DNA of 64,000 bases from Hyphomonas sp. (GCF_018402285.1 NZ_JAGYJH010000003.1:62001-126000), one strand, 5' to 3'. Counted from the stretch's first letter, positions 55,391-64,000 are shown. Numbers and translations are program-made. The notes: a model not told the origin generated them from the sequence alone.

Positions 55391-56115
55391 CCTTCACCCT
55401 CTATCCCGCTATTGACCTGAAAGACGGCGCCTGCGTGCGCCTGCTGCGCGGGGAGATGGACGCCGCCACAGTGTTCAACACCGATCCCGCCGATCAGGCC
55501 GCCGCCTTTGCGCGCATGGGCTTCGCCCATCTGCATGTGGTCGACCTCAACGGCGCCTTTGCCGGCGCGCCGGTCAACCGCGCGGCGGTCGAAGGGATCC
55601 TCAAGGCAACGCCTGCACCGGTGCAGCTCGGCGGGGGCATCCGCACGCGCGCGCAGATCGACGCCTGGCTGGAGGCGGGCATCTCCCGCGTCATCCTCGG
55701 CACCATTGCCCTGCGCGATCCGGAACTCGTAAGGACCGCCGCCCGCGCCCTGCCCGGCCGCATTGTGGTGGGCATCGACGCAAAGGATGGAATGGTGGCC
55801 GTGGAAGGATGGGCCGAGACCAGCGACATGAAAGCCACTGAGCTCGCCAAGGCATTTGAAGGCTGCGGGGTCGCCGCTATCGTGGCCACCGACATTGGCC
55901 GCGACGGCCTGAAAACCGGCGTCAATGTTCCGTTCACGGCAGAGCTCGCAAACACCGTCTCCATCCCCGTCATCGCCTCAGGCGGCGTGCGCGACGTAAA
56001 CGACATCCGCGCCCTGAAGGCCTCGGGCGCTCCGATTGCGGGCACGATCTTAGGGCGCGCACTCTATGATGGGGATATTGTGGCGAGTGAGGCGATTGGA
56101 GCCGCTTCAGCATAA
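55387..56115 (+). CDS. hisA: ProFAR isomerase HisA
   Basis: This protein is a (beta/alpha)8 barrel of 242 residues. [16 protein letters not shown] holds the first catalytic Asp and a phosphate-binding [11 protein letters not shown] segment follows. [31 protein letters not shown] (second Asp) and [13 protein letters not shown] follow. It isomerises the aminoaldose ProFAR to the ketose PRFAR. It is coupled to hisH by ATGA. The partner hisF is 1.6 kb further on. Confidence 0.97.
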   Translation: MTFTLYPAIDLKDGACVRLLRGEMDAATVFNTDPADQAAAFARMGFAHLHVVDLNGAFAGAPVNRAAVEGILKATPAPVQLGGGIRTRAQIDAWLEAGISRVILGTIALRDPELVRTAARALPGRIVVGIDAKDGMVAVEGWAETSDMKATELAKAFEGCGVAAIVATDIGRDGLKTGVNVPFTAELANTVSIPVIASGGVRDVNDIRALKASGAPIAGTILGRALYDGDIVASEAIGAASA

Positions 56116-56167
56116 AGGCAACTGCGTGATCGAAAGCGGAGATGATTTTCTTCCCGAAATCCGTTGA

Positions 56168-56449
56168 TTGCTCGCGAGCATTGTCATCATCGCTGTTTGC
56201 ATGCCCTTTAAAGTGCCAGTGATCTCAAGATTTACACTGGAAATCGGTGCCATCCTGTACGTCTCGCTGCACCTCATCTGGCGGCCGCTTTATGTCAACA
56301 CCGGCATACTCTCCGATCCGCCATCTCAGGTCATGACTTTTGGAGAGGCCTTACAGAAGAGCCCTGCAGAGGCGGTTGATGTGGGCGTCGGGATGTTCGG
56401 GTTCGTTCTTATTGCAGCAGTCAGCATGCTGGTCCGGTCGGCGCGGTAA
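56168..56449 (+). CDS. Small hypothetical membrane protein
   Basis: This 93-residue frame has hydrophobic segments at about residues 1-12, 24-40 and 76-90 with a hydrophilic middle. It starts at a TTG directly after a stop codon, or at the ATG at 56201 (MPFKVPVISRFTLE). No family is recognised. It sits between hisA and the minus-strand diguanylate cyclase gene. Evidence is only the open frame and its membrane-like composition. Confidence 0.45.
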   Translation: MLASIVIIAVCMPFKVPVISRFTLEIGAILYVSLHLIWRPLYVNTGILSDPPSQVMTFGEALQKSPAEAVDVGVGMFGFVLIAAVSMLVRSAR

Positions 56450-56519
56450 GCGCTGAGTCGCTAGCGGGAGAGGGTGCGTTGCACTTAATGCACCCTGCGG
56501 GGTAGGCGGAAAACCGCCC

Positions 56520-57281
56520 CTAGCCCACCCGCGCCAGCGGCGGCATCGGGCCGTCCCCGAACACCATCACGCGGTTCTTGCCCGCCCGCTTGGCCCAGTA
56601 GAGGGCTTCGTCGGCGCGGCTGAGGAGGGCGGAGAGACTTTCCTGTCCGGTTTCGCGGCAGAGACCGAGGCTGATGGTGACCGGGCGCGTGAGGCCCAGC
56701 GCCGAATGATCCGCGCTCGCCACCGCGCGCACCAGCGCTGCGCAGGCCGCCTGCGCGTCTTCGGGGCTGGCGAACACGCCGGCGAGAGCAAACTCTTCTC
56801 CGCCGAGACGCGCTACAAGCCCGCCGGGCGGAGCGAGCGCGCGTAATACTCCGCCCACGGAGATAAGAACGCCATCCCCGGTTTCATGGCCGTGCTCGTC
56901 GTTCACGCGCTTGAAATTGTCCACGTCGGCAATCGCGCAGTAAAAATTTCCCTGCCCTGCATCGCCCTGCATCTGCAGCACGCTGGCGGTGGCAAAGAAG
57001 GCACGCCGGTTGGGAAGGTCTGTCAGCTCGTCCACATTCGCCAGCCGGTGATTTTCCTGCGCCAGGCGCTCTGCCCGCATCTGCGCGCGCAGCAGGAACC
57101 AGCTGCAGGCGGGCGCAATGATCATCGGAAGAACGATGCAGGAGGCATACACAGAGGAAATATCGATAACCCCGTCGATCTGTATCCAGATGTAAACCGG
57201 CACAAACGAAAAGAACACCGCCGCCGCCGTGATGATCACGCAGGTGCGGATGGCCTTCTGAATGTCGTTCGATTGCTGCAT
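56520..57281 (-). CDS. Diguanylate cyclase (GGDEF protein) with two TM helices
   Basis: Two N-terminal hydrophobic helices (about 14-32 and 42-66) precede a GGDEF domain with DELTDLPNRRAFFATA, DVDNFKRVNDEHGHETGDGV and the active ARLGGEEFAL. The signature is intact, so it should make c-di-GMP. No RxxD inhibitory site is seen before it. The ATG at 57281 follows GGGG, and a TTG at 57299 is less likely. It lies between hisA and hisF on the opposite strand. Confidence 0.92.
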   Translation of the reverse strand: MQQSNDIQKAIRTCVIITAAAVFFSFVPVYIWIQIDGVIDISSVYASCIVLPMIIAPACSWFLLRAQMRAERLAQENHRLANVDELTDLPNRRAFFATASVLQMQGDAGQGNFYCAIADVDNFKRVNDEHGHETGDGVLISVGGVLRALAPPGGLVARLGGEEFALAGVFASPEDAQAACAALVRAVASADHSALGLTRPVTISLGLCRETGQESLSALLSRADEALYWAKRAGKNRVMVFGDGPMPPLARVG

Positions 57282-57381
57282 TCGCCCCGTCCAAAACAAG
57301 GGGCAACACTAGCCTGACATGCTTAAAACGGCCCCCGGAAGACCTGTCAAATTTCACCGATCCCGGAAAGCCCTAGCGGCG

Positions 57382-57576
57382 TCATCGCGCCGAGGAGAGC
57401 GGTCGTCGCAGGCGCCGCCGTGTGCGCAGGGCATGGGCCATGTCGGTTTCATCGCCGCCCGGGGCGCCTTGGCCCGCGTCCAGCTTCGACAGGCCCGCCG
57501 CCAGGCGCGCCAGGGTTTCGGCTTCATCCTTCTGCAGGCGCGCGGCGGTTGCCTGCTCCAGTCGCTTCATGTCCAT
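57382..57576 (-). CDS. Small hypothetical protein (64 aa), helical and charged
   Basis: An ATG at 57576 with GGGAG 9 nt upstream opens 64 codons. The peptide has a charged amphipathic helix ([20 protein letters not shown], then [12 protein letters not shown]) and a very basic tail [14 protein letters not shown]. The long frame continues to 57792 but overlaps hisF. Starts at 57585 and 57570 are possible. No function is apparent. It lies between the diguanylate cyclase and hisF genes. Confidence 0.42.
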   Translation of the reverse strand: MDMKRLEQATAARLQKDEAETLARLAAGLSKLDAGQGAPGGDETDMAHALRTRRRLRRPLSSAR

Positions 57577-57727
57577 ATGTCTCATCTCCCTTGGCTTACT
57601 TTTGAAGTTCGCGTGTTCGAGATCAGCCGCCCAGGCTGCCAGTATAATCCAGATTGGGCCCCCTTCCCACCCCGCCCCCCTTACGGATAATTTGCATTCG
57701 CGCGGCTTTGGCGGCAAAGGAGCGCCC

Positions 57728-58486
57728 ATGCTGAAAACCCGCATCATCCCCTGCCTCGACGTGAAAGACGGGCGCACCGTGAAGGGCGTCAATTTCGTGG
57801 ACCTGAAAGACGCCGGTGACCCCGTCGCCCTTGCGCGCGCCTATGACGCGGCGGGCGCCGACGAGCTCTGCTTCCTCGACATCACCGCCAGCCATGAAGG
57901 CCGCGGCACGCTGCTGGAGACCGTCAGCCGCACGGCAGAGGCCTGCTTCATGCCGCTCACCGTGGGCGGCGGCGTGCGCTCGGTGGAGGATATGGTGGCG
58001 CTGCTGCGCGCGGGGGCAGACAAGGTCGCCATCAATTCGGCCGCCGTGGCAGACCCGGCTCTGATCTCCGCCTGCGCGGCAAAGGCCGGACGCCAATGCG
58101 TGGTTGTGGCGATTGATGCGCGCGCGATGGGCGACACCTGGGAAATTTTCACTCATGGCGGGCGCAACGCCACCGGCATCAACGCGGTGGAGTTTGCCCG
58201 CGAGGCCGCCAAACGCGGCGCGGGCGAAATCCTCCTCACCTCGATGGACCGGGACGGGACCAAGTCTGGCTATGACATTCCACTGCTGAAGGCGGTCTCG
58301 TCGGCTGTTACCATCCCGGTTATCGCCAGCGGCGGCGCGGGCAGCGTGGCAGACTTTGCCCCCGCCGTGCTCGAAGGCGGGGCGAGCGCGGTGCTTGCCG
58401 CCTCCATCTTCCATTTCGGCGAAGCCACCCTGGCTGAGGCCCGCGCGGCGCTGGCAAAGGCGGGCGCCCCCGTTCGCACGGTCTGA
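57728..58486 (+). CDS. hisF: Imidazole glycerol phosphate synthase subunit HisF
   Basis: This 252-residue (beta/alpha)8 barrel has both catalytic Asp motifs, [18 protein letters not shown] and [20 protein letters not shown]. The phosphate-binding segments [13 protein letters not shown] and [14 protein letters not shown] are also present. It combines PRFAR with ammonia from HisH to give IGP and AICAR. The ATG at 57728 matches the family start. Confidence 0.97.
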   Translation: MLKTRIIPCLDVKDGRTVKGVNFVDLKDAGDPVALARAYDAAGADELCFLDITASHEGRGTLLETVSRTAEACFMPLTVGGGVRSVEDMVALLRAGADKVAINSAAVADPALISACAAKAGRQCVVVAIDARAMGDTWEIFTHGGRNATGINAVEFAREAAKRGAGEILLTSMDRDGTKSGYDIPLLKAVSSAVTIPVIASGGAGSVADFAPAVLEGGASAVLAASIFHFGEATLAEARAALAKAGAPVRTV

Positions 58487-58491
58487 GCGTA

Positions 58492-59313
58492 TTACTCCGC
58501 AAACACCGGTTTGCGCTTCTGCATTTCCGCCATCACCGCTTCCATCTGGTTGGCGGTGCGCATCACCTTGTTCTGCTCGTCGCTTTCCATCTGCAGCAGC
58601 TCTGCGTCGGTTGCGTCCTGCATCGCATTGAACAGGCGCTTGGCGCCCTGCATCGCGGCGGGATGCTTGTTTGCAATCACGCGAGCGAGCGCCAGGGCGT
58701 CGTCCAGCGGGTTTTCACTCACATGCGTCGCAAAGCCCAGCACCTGGGCCTCCGTGCCCCTGAATTCGCGATTGGTGTAGGTCAGCTCACGGAGCACATC
58801 ATCGCGCACATTGCCGCGCCAGAGCGGATAACCCGCCATGTCCGGCACGAGGCCCCACTTCATCTCCATGATCGCGCAGCGCGTCTCGGGATGTATGAAG
58901 CGGATGTCGGCGCCCGACAGGATCTGGAAGCCCCCGCCAAACGCCACGCCATGGGCGGCCGCGATCACCGGCACGTTCAGTTCGCGCCAGCCCCAGGCAA
59001 CATATTGGGCAAGGTTGGCGATACCATGGCTGCGTCCGTCCAGATTGCTGGTGGCGTTGCCCTTCTCGGCTTTCTTCTCGCCACTGCCTGCGCCCCCGCC
59101 GGTAAAGTTAGAAAGATCGAGCCCCGCGCAGAACGCGCGCCCCTCGCCGGAGAGCACCACCACGCGCAAGCTCTTCATGGTTTTCAGCTTGTCGATCGCC
59201 TCCGCAACCCCGGCAAACATGGCGGGGTCGAGGGCATTCATCTTGTCGGTGCGGTTGAGGCGCACATCGGCAATGCCGTCTTCAAGCATCGTGATCAAAA
59301 CGCGGTCGTTCAT
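58492..59313 (-). CDS. Crotonase/enoyl-CoA hydratase family protein
   Basis: The 273 residues show the crotonase fold: MNALDPAMFAGVAEAIDKLK, GRAFCAGLDLSNF (first oxyanion-hole Gly), VIAAAHGVAFGGGFQI (second), and IMEMKWGLVPDMAGYPLWRG. A Gly/Lys/Glu-rich insertion sits near 73-95. The substrate is not evident; it could hydrate, isomerise or hydrolyse an acyl-CoA. It lies between hisF and hisE on the opposite strand, with a stop 5 bp from the hisF stop. Confidence 0.92.
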   Translation of the reverse strand: MNDRVLITMLEDGIADVRLNRTDKMNALDPAMFAGVAEAIDKLKTMKSLRVVVLSGEGRAFCAGLDLSNFTGGGAGSGEKKAEKGNATSNLDGRSHGIANLAQYVAWGWRELNVPVIAAAHGVAFGGGFQILSGADIRFIHPETRCAIMEMKWGLVPDMAGYPLWRGNVRDDVLRELTYTNREFRGTEAQVLGFATHVSENPLDDALALARVIANKHPAAMQGAKRLFNAMQDATDAELLQMESDEQNKVMRTANQMEAVMAEMQKRKPVFAE

Positions 59314-59414
59314 CTGGGTCGTCCTCCGGAACTTTGAAGGGAAACTGGCGCCCTTCCGCTGGGGACGTCAAGCCGCCCCTTCTCGCCCTGCGCCGAAGAA
59401 GCTAAAGGTTCCCC

Positions 59415-59777
59415 ATGACCGCCAAAGCCCCCCTCGCCTCGCCTGACCGTCTCGCCGCTGCGCTCGCTCATCTTGCCGGCACCATCGACGCGCGCGCCCT
59501 TGAGGGCGACGCGGCTTCCAGCTGGACGGCCAAGCTGCTCGCCAAGGGCCCCGACGCGGCCGCCGCAAAAGTCGCCGAAGAAGGCGGAGAGCTGGCGCAG
59601 GCTGTTCGCGCCGAAAGCGATGAGCGCGTGGCGAGTGAAGCGGCCGACGTGCTCTATCACGTCTTCGTCGCCCTCCGGTCGCGCGGGGTTGCGCTTGATG
59701 CTGTCGCCGCGGCGCTCGAAACACGCCAGGGCATTTCGGGCATCGCCGAAAAGTCCGCGCGGACCGCGGAGGACTGA
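59415..59777 (+). CDS. hisE: Phosphoribosyl-ATP pyrophosphatase HisE
   Basis: The 120 residues include the MazG-like helical motifs KVAEEGGELAQAV and EAADVLYHVFVALRSRGVAL, with the metal-binding EExxE/D set. It hydrolyses PR-ATP to PR-AMP, the second step of histidine synthesis. It is the last of the his genes in the window. A hairpin terminator lies just downstream. Confidence 0.95.
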   Translation: MTAKAPLASPDRLAAALAHLAGTIDARALEGDAASSWTAKLLAKGPDAAAAKVAEEGGELAQAVRAESDERVASEAADVLYHVFVALRSRGVALDAVAAALETRQGISGIAEKSARTAED

Positions 59778-59785
59778 AAGAATTC

Positions 59786-59827
59786 CAACGGCGTTCGAGT
59801 TTATGGCCCCGCCGTTGAAGCTTTTTT
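59786..59827 (+). terminator. Terminator after hisE
   Basis: CAACGGCG (59786-59793) and CGCCGTTG (59810-59817) form an 8-bp stem with a 16-nt loop, followed by AAGCTTTTTT. It ends 10 nt after the hisE stop and lies before the stop of the convergent DUF6065 gene. Confidence 0.65.
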
Positions 59828-59862
59828 GGAGCTTTTATCCACGGGATAGGCCGCAACAGACC

Positions 59863-60597
59863 TTACATGTCTTTCGGGGGTTTCAGGCGGCGCTTGGTCT
59901 GGTGGGTGTCCACCTTCTCGCCGTCGGGCTTTTCCCCGCGCATGTAATGGCGCTGCCAGCGCGCCTTCATGGCGTTTTCCTCGCCGGATTTGAGGCGGGT
60001 GTTGAAATCGGCCCGGCTGTCGCGCCAGCCTTCATACTCCTTCACCAGCTCCTTGTTGGACCTTAGCGCCTTGCGCTCCGGGGTGATCTCTTCCAGCCGC
60101 TTGTGTTCCATAAGCGTAATGAAAGCAAAGGGTTCGCCCTTCTTGAAGACCACCTCGCCCGGCCGGGTCATCTGCCAATTCATGGTGAAGGGAAAGGGCA
60201 GCCAGTCTGTTTCCACAAGGCCCGTGAGGGGGGCAATCCCGTCCTTCGGCCAGTTCGGCGGGCCGGTCACCCAGACGCCCCAGCCCGGCGGCGTGCGGAA
60301 GAGGTGGCCTGTGTGGAAGGTGACGATGCCGCGCATGAAATGGCTGTCGGCAAAGCTCGAAATCGCGTTCGGGTCGCCCCGTGTCAGAAGCTGAATGTCT
60401 TCGTTGCGCGGCCCGCCATTCCATTTGATCTTGATGTCCATCGGGCAGAGAATTTCCCAGCCCGTCGAGTTCGCCATGGTCAGCGGCAGGCAGCGATAGG
60501 GATGGCGATCAACGAACGCATCCATCCATTCGCGGTCAGACCGGGCAGGCACGATTTCCGGCGCAACATCGTAAATCTTATAACATTCAAGGCGCAT
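59863..60597 (-). CDS. DUF6065 family protein
   Basis: From the ATG at 60597 the protein has 244 residues and begins MRLECYKIYDVAPEIVPARS. CLPLTMANSTGWEILCPMD, WNGGPRNEDI, HTGHLFRTPPGWGVWVTGPP and WLPFPFTMNWQMTRPGEVV follow. This matches my memory of the DUF6065 pattern, a cytoplasmic family of unknown function found across proteobacteria, sometimes near natural-product genes. A start at 60669 would overlap the divergent editing-protein gene. The C-terminus is highly charged. Confidence 0.82.
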   Translation of the reverse strand: MRLECYKIYDVAPEIVPARSDREWMDAFVDRHPYRCLPLTMANSTGWEILCPMDIKIKWNGGPRNEDIQLLTRGDPNAISSFADSHFMRGIVTFHTGHLFRTPPGWGVWVTGPPNWPKDGIAPLTGLVETDWLPFPFTMNWQMTRPGEVVFKKGEPFAFITLMEHKRLEEITPERKALRSNKELVKEYEGWRDSRADFNTRLKSGEENAMKARWQRHYMRGEKPDGEKVDTHQTKRRLKPPKDM

Positions 60598-60659
60598 GGG
60601 GTGGCTTTCCGCTTCCTGGCTGCTTGACGGGCAGGCAAAGTCCTGCCCCAAAGGGGGCC

Positions 60660-61157
60660 ATGCCTGCAAGCCCTGATGACCTCTTCGCCTATCTCGACCA
60701 ACTTGGCATCGCCCACGCCACCACCTGGCATGAGGCCATGTTCACGGTCGAGCAGTCCTCCGCCCTGAAGGCAGACATGCCCGGCGCCCACACGAAAAAC
60801 CTCTTCCTGAAGGATGCCACCGGTGATCTCGTCCTGATCTCGGCCGAGGCCCACCACCCCTTGAAACTGAACCAGCTTCACCGAAAGATCGGTACAAAGC
60901 GTCTCTCTTTCGGCGCGCCGGAGCTTATGACGGAGGTGCTTGGCGTCACGCCCGGCTCCGTCACCGCCTTCGCGCTGATGAACGACCGTCCGCCCCGGGT
61001 GCGCTTCCTTGTCGATGCGATCCTTGCGGGCTCCGGAACCGTGAATTTTCACCCGCTGACCAATACCGGCACCACCGCCATCAGCCAGGCCGATTTCCGC
61101 CGCTTCGTCGAAGCGACTGATCACGGCTTTGAAATCGTGGACTTTTCCGAGCTCTAG
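60660..61157 (+). CDS. YbaK/ProX-type aminoacyl-tRNA editing (deacylase) protein
   Basis: This 165-residue protein has the editing-domain pattern with AMFTVEQSSALKADMPGAHT, KNLFLKDATGDLVLISA (conserved Lys), LGVTPGSVTAFALMND and VNFHPLTNTGTTAISQADF. The closest types are PrdX/ProXp-Ala, which remove Ala from mischarged tRNA-Pro. I use the ATG at 60660 (MPASPDDLFAYL). It is divergent from the DUF6065 gene. Confidence 0.92.
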   Translation: MPASPDDLFAYLDQLGIAHATTWHEAMFTVEQSSALKADMPGAHTKNLFLKDATGDLVLISAEAHHPLKLNQLHRKIGTKRLSFGAPELMTEVLGVTPGSVTAFALMNDRPPRVRFLVDAILAGSGTVNFHPLTNTGTTAISQADFRRFVEATDHGFEIVDFSEL

Positions 61158-61161
61158 AAAC

Positions 61162-61195
61162 AAAAATCCCGGCCAACGCTTGGCGTGGCCGGGAT
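61162..61195 (-). terminator. Terminator of asd, shared by the convergent editing-protein gene
   Basis: ATCCCGGCCA (61166-61175) and TGGCCGGGAT (61186-61195) form a 10-bp stem with an inner CGC/GCG extension. On the minus strand TTTTTGTTT follows, so it is a good terminator for asd. It also lies 4 nt after the plus-strand gene's stop. Confidence 0.8.
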
Positions 61196-61227
61196 CTTCA
61201 ATCGCTCAGTTAGGAAAAGCCCTGCGC

Positions 61228-62262
61228 CTAGGCGTCGACTTTCTCCGGCTTGATGATGCCGCGATTGAGCAGCTCTTCGGCAATCTGCACAGCATTGAGG
61301 GCAGCCCCTTTGCGCAGGTTATCCGACACGCACCAGAAGGCCAGGCCATTGGGCGTGGTGGGGTCATGGCGGATGCGGCTGATATAGGTAGCCCACTCGC
61401 CCACGCACTCTTTGGGCGTGATGTAGAGGTCTTCCTTGGGATCATCGACCACCATGAGGCCGGGGCTTTCCCGCAGGAGGGCGCGGCATTCATCCGCCGA
61501 CATGTGGCCGATGGTTTCGATGTGAACGGCTTCGGAGTGGCCGACAAAGACCGGCACGCGCACGCAGGTCGCGACCAGCTCGATGCTCTCGTCGACGATT
61601 TTCTTCGTCTCCATGCGCATCTTCCACTCTTCTTTCGTGTAGCCGTCCTCCATGAACACATCGATCTGGGGGATCAGGTTGAAGGCGATCTCCTTCTGGA
61701 AGACCTGGGGGGCGGGCTCGTCATTGACGAATATCCCGCGCGTCTGGTTCCAGAGCTCGTCCATGGCTTCCTTGCCGGCGCCGGAGACCGACTGATAGGT
61801 CGCCACAACGACCCTTCTGATGCCGACGGCATCATGGATCGGCTTTAGCGCCACAACCAGCTGCGCAGTCGAGCAGTTCGGATTGGCGATGATGCCCTTC
61901 TTATTGTAGCCCATGACGGCGTCGGCGTTCACTTCCGGAACGACCAGCGGCACATCCGGGTCCATCCGCCATTGGGACGAGTTGTCGATGACAATGGCGC
62001 CCGCCTTGGCGATCTTCGGCGACCACTCTTTTGAGACCTTGCCGCCGGCCGACATCAGCACGACATCGACGCGGCTAAAGTCAAACTGCTCCAGATCGTG
62101 GCATTTGAGGGTGCGATCTCCATAGGAGACTTCCTTGCCAATCGAGCGGCGCGAGGCGACTGCGAAAACTTCATCGGCGGGAAAGAGTCGCTCGTCCAGA
62201 ATGTTGAGGAGTTCCCGCCCGACATTACCTGTGGCGCCGACAACCGCGATGCGTGTGCCCAT
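61228..62262 (-). CDS. asd: Aspartate-semialdehyde dehydrogenase
   Basis: This 344-residue enzyme has the NADP motif VVGATGNVGRELLNILDER, active-site Cys in ANPNCSTAQLVVAL, and the late VFVGHSEAVHIE with substrate His. It reduces aspartyl phosphate to the semialdehyde for lysine, threonine, methionine and diaminopimelate. The ATG at 62262 has GAGGAG about 7 nt upstream and is preferred over the start at 62304. Confidence 0.97.
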   Translation of the reverse strand: MGTRIAVVGATGNVGRELLNILDERLFPADEVFAVASRRSIGKEVSYGDRTLKCHDLEQFDFSRVDVVLMSAGGKVSKEWSPKIAKAGAIVIDNSSQWRMDPDVPLVVPEVNADAVMGYNKKGIIANPNCSTAQLVVALKPIHDAVGIRRVVVATYQSVSGAGKEAMDELWNQTRGIFVNDEPAPQVFQKEIAFNLIPQIDVFMEDGYTKEEWKMRMETKKIVDESIELVATCVRVPVFVGHSEAVHIETIGHMSADECRALLRESPGLMVVDDPKEDLYITPKECVGEWATYISRIRHDPTTPNGLAFWCVSDNLRKGAALNAVQIAEELLNRGIIKPEKVDA

Positions 62263-62387
62263 GTTTATCTCCTCTGATGCATGTTCGGGGGCTATATGGC
62301 CCATCTCGTGTGTATCTTAAAGCGGCTTGTGCAATTCCCCCGCGTCGGGCAGGACTGCCCCGGACTTAACAGGGCGGAGCAGCGACC

Positions 62388-62759
62388 ATGCTCGACGAGA
62401 TCATCCGCAAATACATCGCGGCCTATAATGAGCGCGATATCGACACGATGCTGACCCATGTGACCGAAGACGTTGTCTTCGAGAACATCTCCAATACCGG
62501 CCAGTCAATGCGCCTGGAAGGCAAGGAGATGATGCGGCAAGTGGCCGAAGTGTCCGGCAACGCCTTCTCCTATCGCCGCCAGCGGCTGATCAATTTGGTC
62601 TCCGGCGCGGGCAAGGCAGCGGCAGAGATCGAATTTGAAGGCCGCGCCGCCGTAGACCTGCCGACCGGCGTCAAGGCGGGCCAGTCGGTCAAGGTGCGCG
62701 GGGCGAGCTTCTTCGAATTTCGCGGCCCCCTGCTCTGCCGGATTGCAGATTACAGCTAG
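62388..62759 (+). CDS. NTF2/SnoaL-like fold protein
   Basis: The 123-residue protein begins MLDEIIRKYIAAYNERDIDT, a classic SnoaL-like start. MLTHVTEDVVFENIS, KEMMRQVAEVSGNAFSYRR and KAAAEIEFEGRAAVD follow. This is a small ligand-binding or isomerase-like fold with unknown substrate. It overlaps the convergent amidohydrolase gene by 4 bp at its stop and is divergent from asd. Confidence 0.88.
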   Translation: MLDEIIRKYIAAYNERDIDTMLTHVTEDVVFENISNTGQSMRLEGKEMMRQVAEVSGNAFSYRRQRLINLVSGAGKAAAEIEFEGRAAVDLPTGVKAGQSVKVRGASFFEFRGPLLCRIADYS

Positions 62760-63946
62760 GCGCTTGCGCGCGTCGCCGGCCGCCGCAGATTGGCCGCAAG
62801 GCCTTCGCCCATAAGGTCGATAAAGTTCTCCGAATAGAAGCACTCGACCTGTCCGGGCGTGCATCCGGCAAGGGTTTCATCGAACCGCTTGAGCGGATTC
62901 CGGCCGCCTTCGACATGGGGATAGTCTGAGGAGAAGAGGCAGATCTCATCGCCTGTATTCCGGATGATCCAGCCAGCATCCTCGTGCGGATAGGGCGCGG
63001 CGCGGAACTGGCGGCGGACAATGTCGGAAGGTCTGGCGGAGAGCTTTTGCAGGCGCTCCTCACTGCGCCCGAAGGCATGGGCCGCCGAATCCATGGACCG
63101 CATCCATCCTGGAACCCACGACGCGCCGAGCTCGATGGCGCCCCATTTCAGCTTCGGAAACCGGTCGAATACACCGTCGAAGATAAGCGTGGCAAGCGTC
63201 TGCATCGCGGCATTCGGGATCGGCATATAGGAGACGGAAGTGAAGTTATCGTCGCCGCCATGGAAATCCTTGACCGGCGGCAGGCCGTTTTCCTTGTAGA
63301 CGGGGTTGAGCTTCTCCTCCCCGCCGACATGCAAGAGGATTGGCAGGCCCGCCTCCTGGGCCACGCGCCAGACCGGATAGAGCCCGATATGGCTGGGCGC
63401 GTGCTTCTGCGGGCAGATCGAGGGCACCATGAGCGCCTTGGCGCCGAGCTTTATGGCGAGCTTCGCGGTTTGCTCTGCTCTCGGAAAGTCTTCCAAAGGC
63501 ACATAAGCAACTGGCAAAAGCCGCCGGTCAACCGAGCAGAAATCCGTCATCATCCGGTTGTGGGCATCTGCCGCCGCATAGCAGAGCTCCATGTCACCGG
63601 ATTGGTCGAGCCCGAAATTTCCGAGGCAGAATGTGGTGAAGACAAGCTGGCTTGCAAAGCCGAGCCGGTCCATGACCGCCGGGCGGTCTTCCCGGCGGAA
63701 TGATCCGAGTGCTTCATAATTCTTCTTCAGGAGGATCGCGTCCCCAGCTGCGGCGCGATAGGCCGCGTCTTCGTGCCGGGCGCGCTCCTCATTCATCCAG
63801 TGGGCGTGGGAGTGTTTCCATTTGAAGACTGGCAGATCATGGTATCGCGCCAGAAGACGCGCCTCGAAATAGGGATCGAGACAATCGGTCATCTCCATCA
63901 GATGACTGTCGGCATCATGGATCAGCCGCCCGGCAGCATACGACAT
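62756..63946 (-). CDS. Amidohydrolase family protein (ACMSD/decarboxylase-like)
   Basis: This protein of 396 residues has the metal-dependent amidohydrolase barrel: LIHDADSHLMEM at the N-terminus (DxH-like first metal ligands), LPILLHVGGEE with a metal His, WGAIELGASWVPGWMRSMDS and the late FSSDYPHVEGG, where Asp serves the active site. The set resembles 2-amino-3-carboxymuconate-semialdehyde decarboxylase relatives. The substrate is unknown. The rest of its promoter region lies at the window end. Confidence 0.88.
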   Translation of the reverse strand: MSYAAGRLIHDADSHLMEMTDCLDPYFEARLLARYHDLPVFKWKHSHAHWMNEERARHEDAAYRAAAGDAILLKKNYEALGSFRREDRPAVMDRLGFASQLVFTTFCLGNFGLDQSGDMELCYAAADAHNRMMTDFCSVDRRLLPVAYVPLEDFPRAEQTAKLAIKLGAKALMVPSICPQKHAPSHIGLYPVWRVAQEAGLPILLHVGGEEKLNPVYKENGLPPVKDFHGGDDNFTSVSYMPIPNAAMQTLATLIFDGVFDRFPKLKWGAIELGASWVPGWMRSMDSAAHAFGRSEERLQKLSARPSDIVRRQFRAAPYPHEDAGWIIRNTGDEICLFSSDYPHVEGGRNPLKRFDETLAGCTPGQVECFYSENFIDLMGEGLAANLRRPATRASA

Positions 63947-64000
63947 AGCTTGTTTCCTCCGCTATTGTTTTGAGCGGAGGATGTCACAAGGCTGTCTGCT

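Noticed and set aside
56461-56520. Hairpins GGGTGC/GCACCC and GGCGG/CCGCC after the diguanylate cyclase
   Set aside because: Neither has a T run on either strand, and the stems are short. Not enough to call a terminator or regulatory site.

Overview
The window reads as ordinary chromosome from a GC-rich alphaproteobacterium, most likely a member of Hyphomonadaceae or a close relative. That placement is inferred from gene content and gene order. The order includes rimP-nusA-ylxR/L7Ae-infB-rbfA, miaB-phoH-ybeY-corC-lnt and xerD/aroK-aroB-corC next to bolA and a DnaJ-like gene. Ethylmalonyl-CoA-pathway-type enzymes and a large TonB receptor fit too. It was not tested by any search. I see no rRNA, tRNA, CRISPR array, insertion sequence, phage or integrative element.

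Layout. 1-10 kb holds accessory metabolic genes: the start of a probable methylsuccinyl-CoA dehydrogenase, an SDR, a TonB-dependent receptor, an alpha/beta hydrolase, a cyclase-type lipoprotein, a GST, an Ada-like DNA methyltransferase, a glyoxalase-type protein and a secreted phosphoesterase. A gap of about 730 bp with no convincing gene follows (9996-10722). 10.7-18.6 kb is the translation/transcription cluster on the minus strand (truB, a two-TM protein, rbfA, infB, ylxR-L7Ae, nusA, rimP). Then come cspA with a long structured leader, trmB and an XRE regulator. 20.3-25.7 kb is the lnt-corC-ybeY-phoH-miaB run. 25.8-27.6 kb is an AGCS-type transporter with an unusual inserted loop.

27.6-33.2 kb is a lipid and acyl-CoA group (enoyl/quinone reductase, acyl-CoA ligase, lysophospholipase-like hydrolase, SCP2 protein, biotin-dependent carboxyltransferase). 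A DUF4349 lipoprotein follows, then gltB-gltD (34.2-40.2 kb). uppP and an NDUFA9-like protein come next, then a broken spore-coat-U-like gene, a DnaJ-like gene, bolA, a CNNM/CBS protein, aroB-aroK, a 45-residue membrane ORF, xerD, a Pmp3 peptide and a malyl-CoA-lyase-type enzyme. A degenerate-GGDEF/intact-EAL protein precedes the histidine genes hisB, hisH, hisA, hisF and hisE (52.7-59.8 kb). The his genes lie in order on the plus strand but are separated by minus-strand genes. The window ends with a DUF6065 protein, a YbaK/ProX editing protein, asd, an NTF2-fold protein and an amidohydrolase.

No dramatic new system stands out. The points most worth a second look are the empty GC-rich gap at 10-10.7 kb, the frameshifted coat-U remnant, the transporter loop, the cspA leader hairpin, the scattered his cluster and several palindromic sites.
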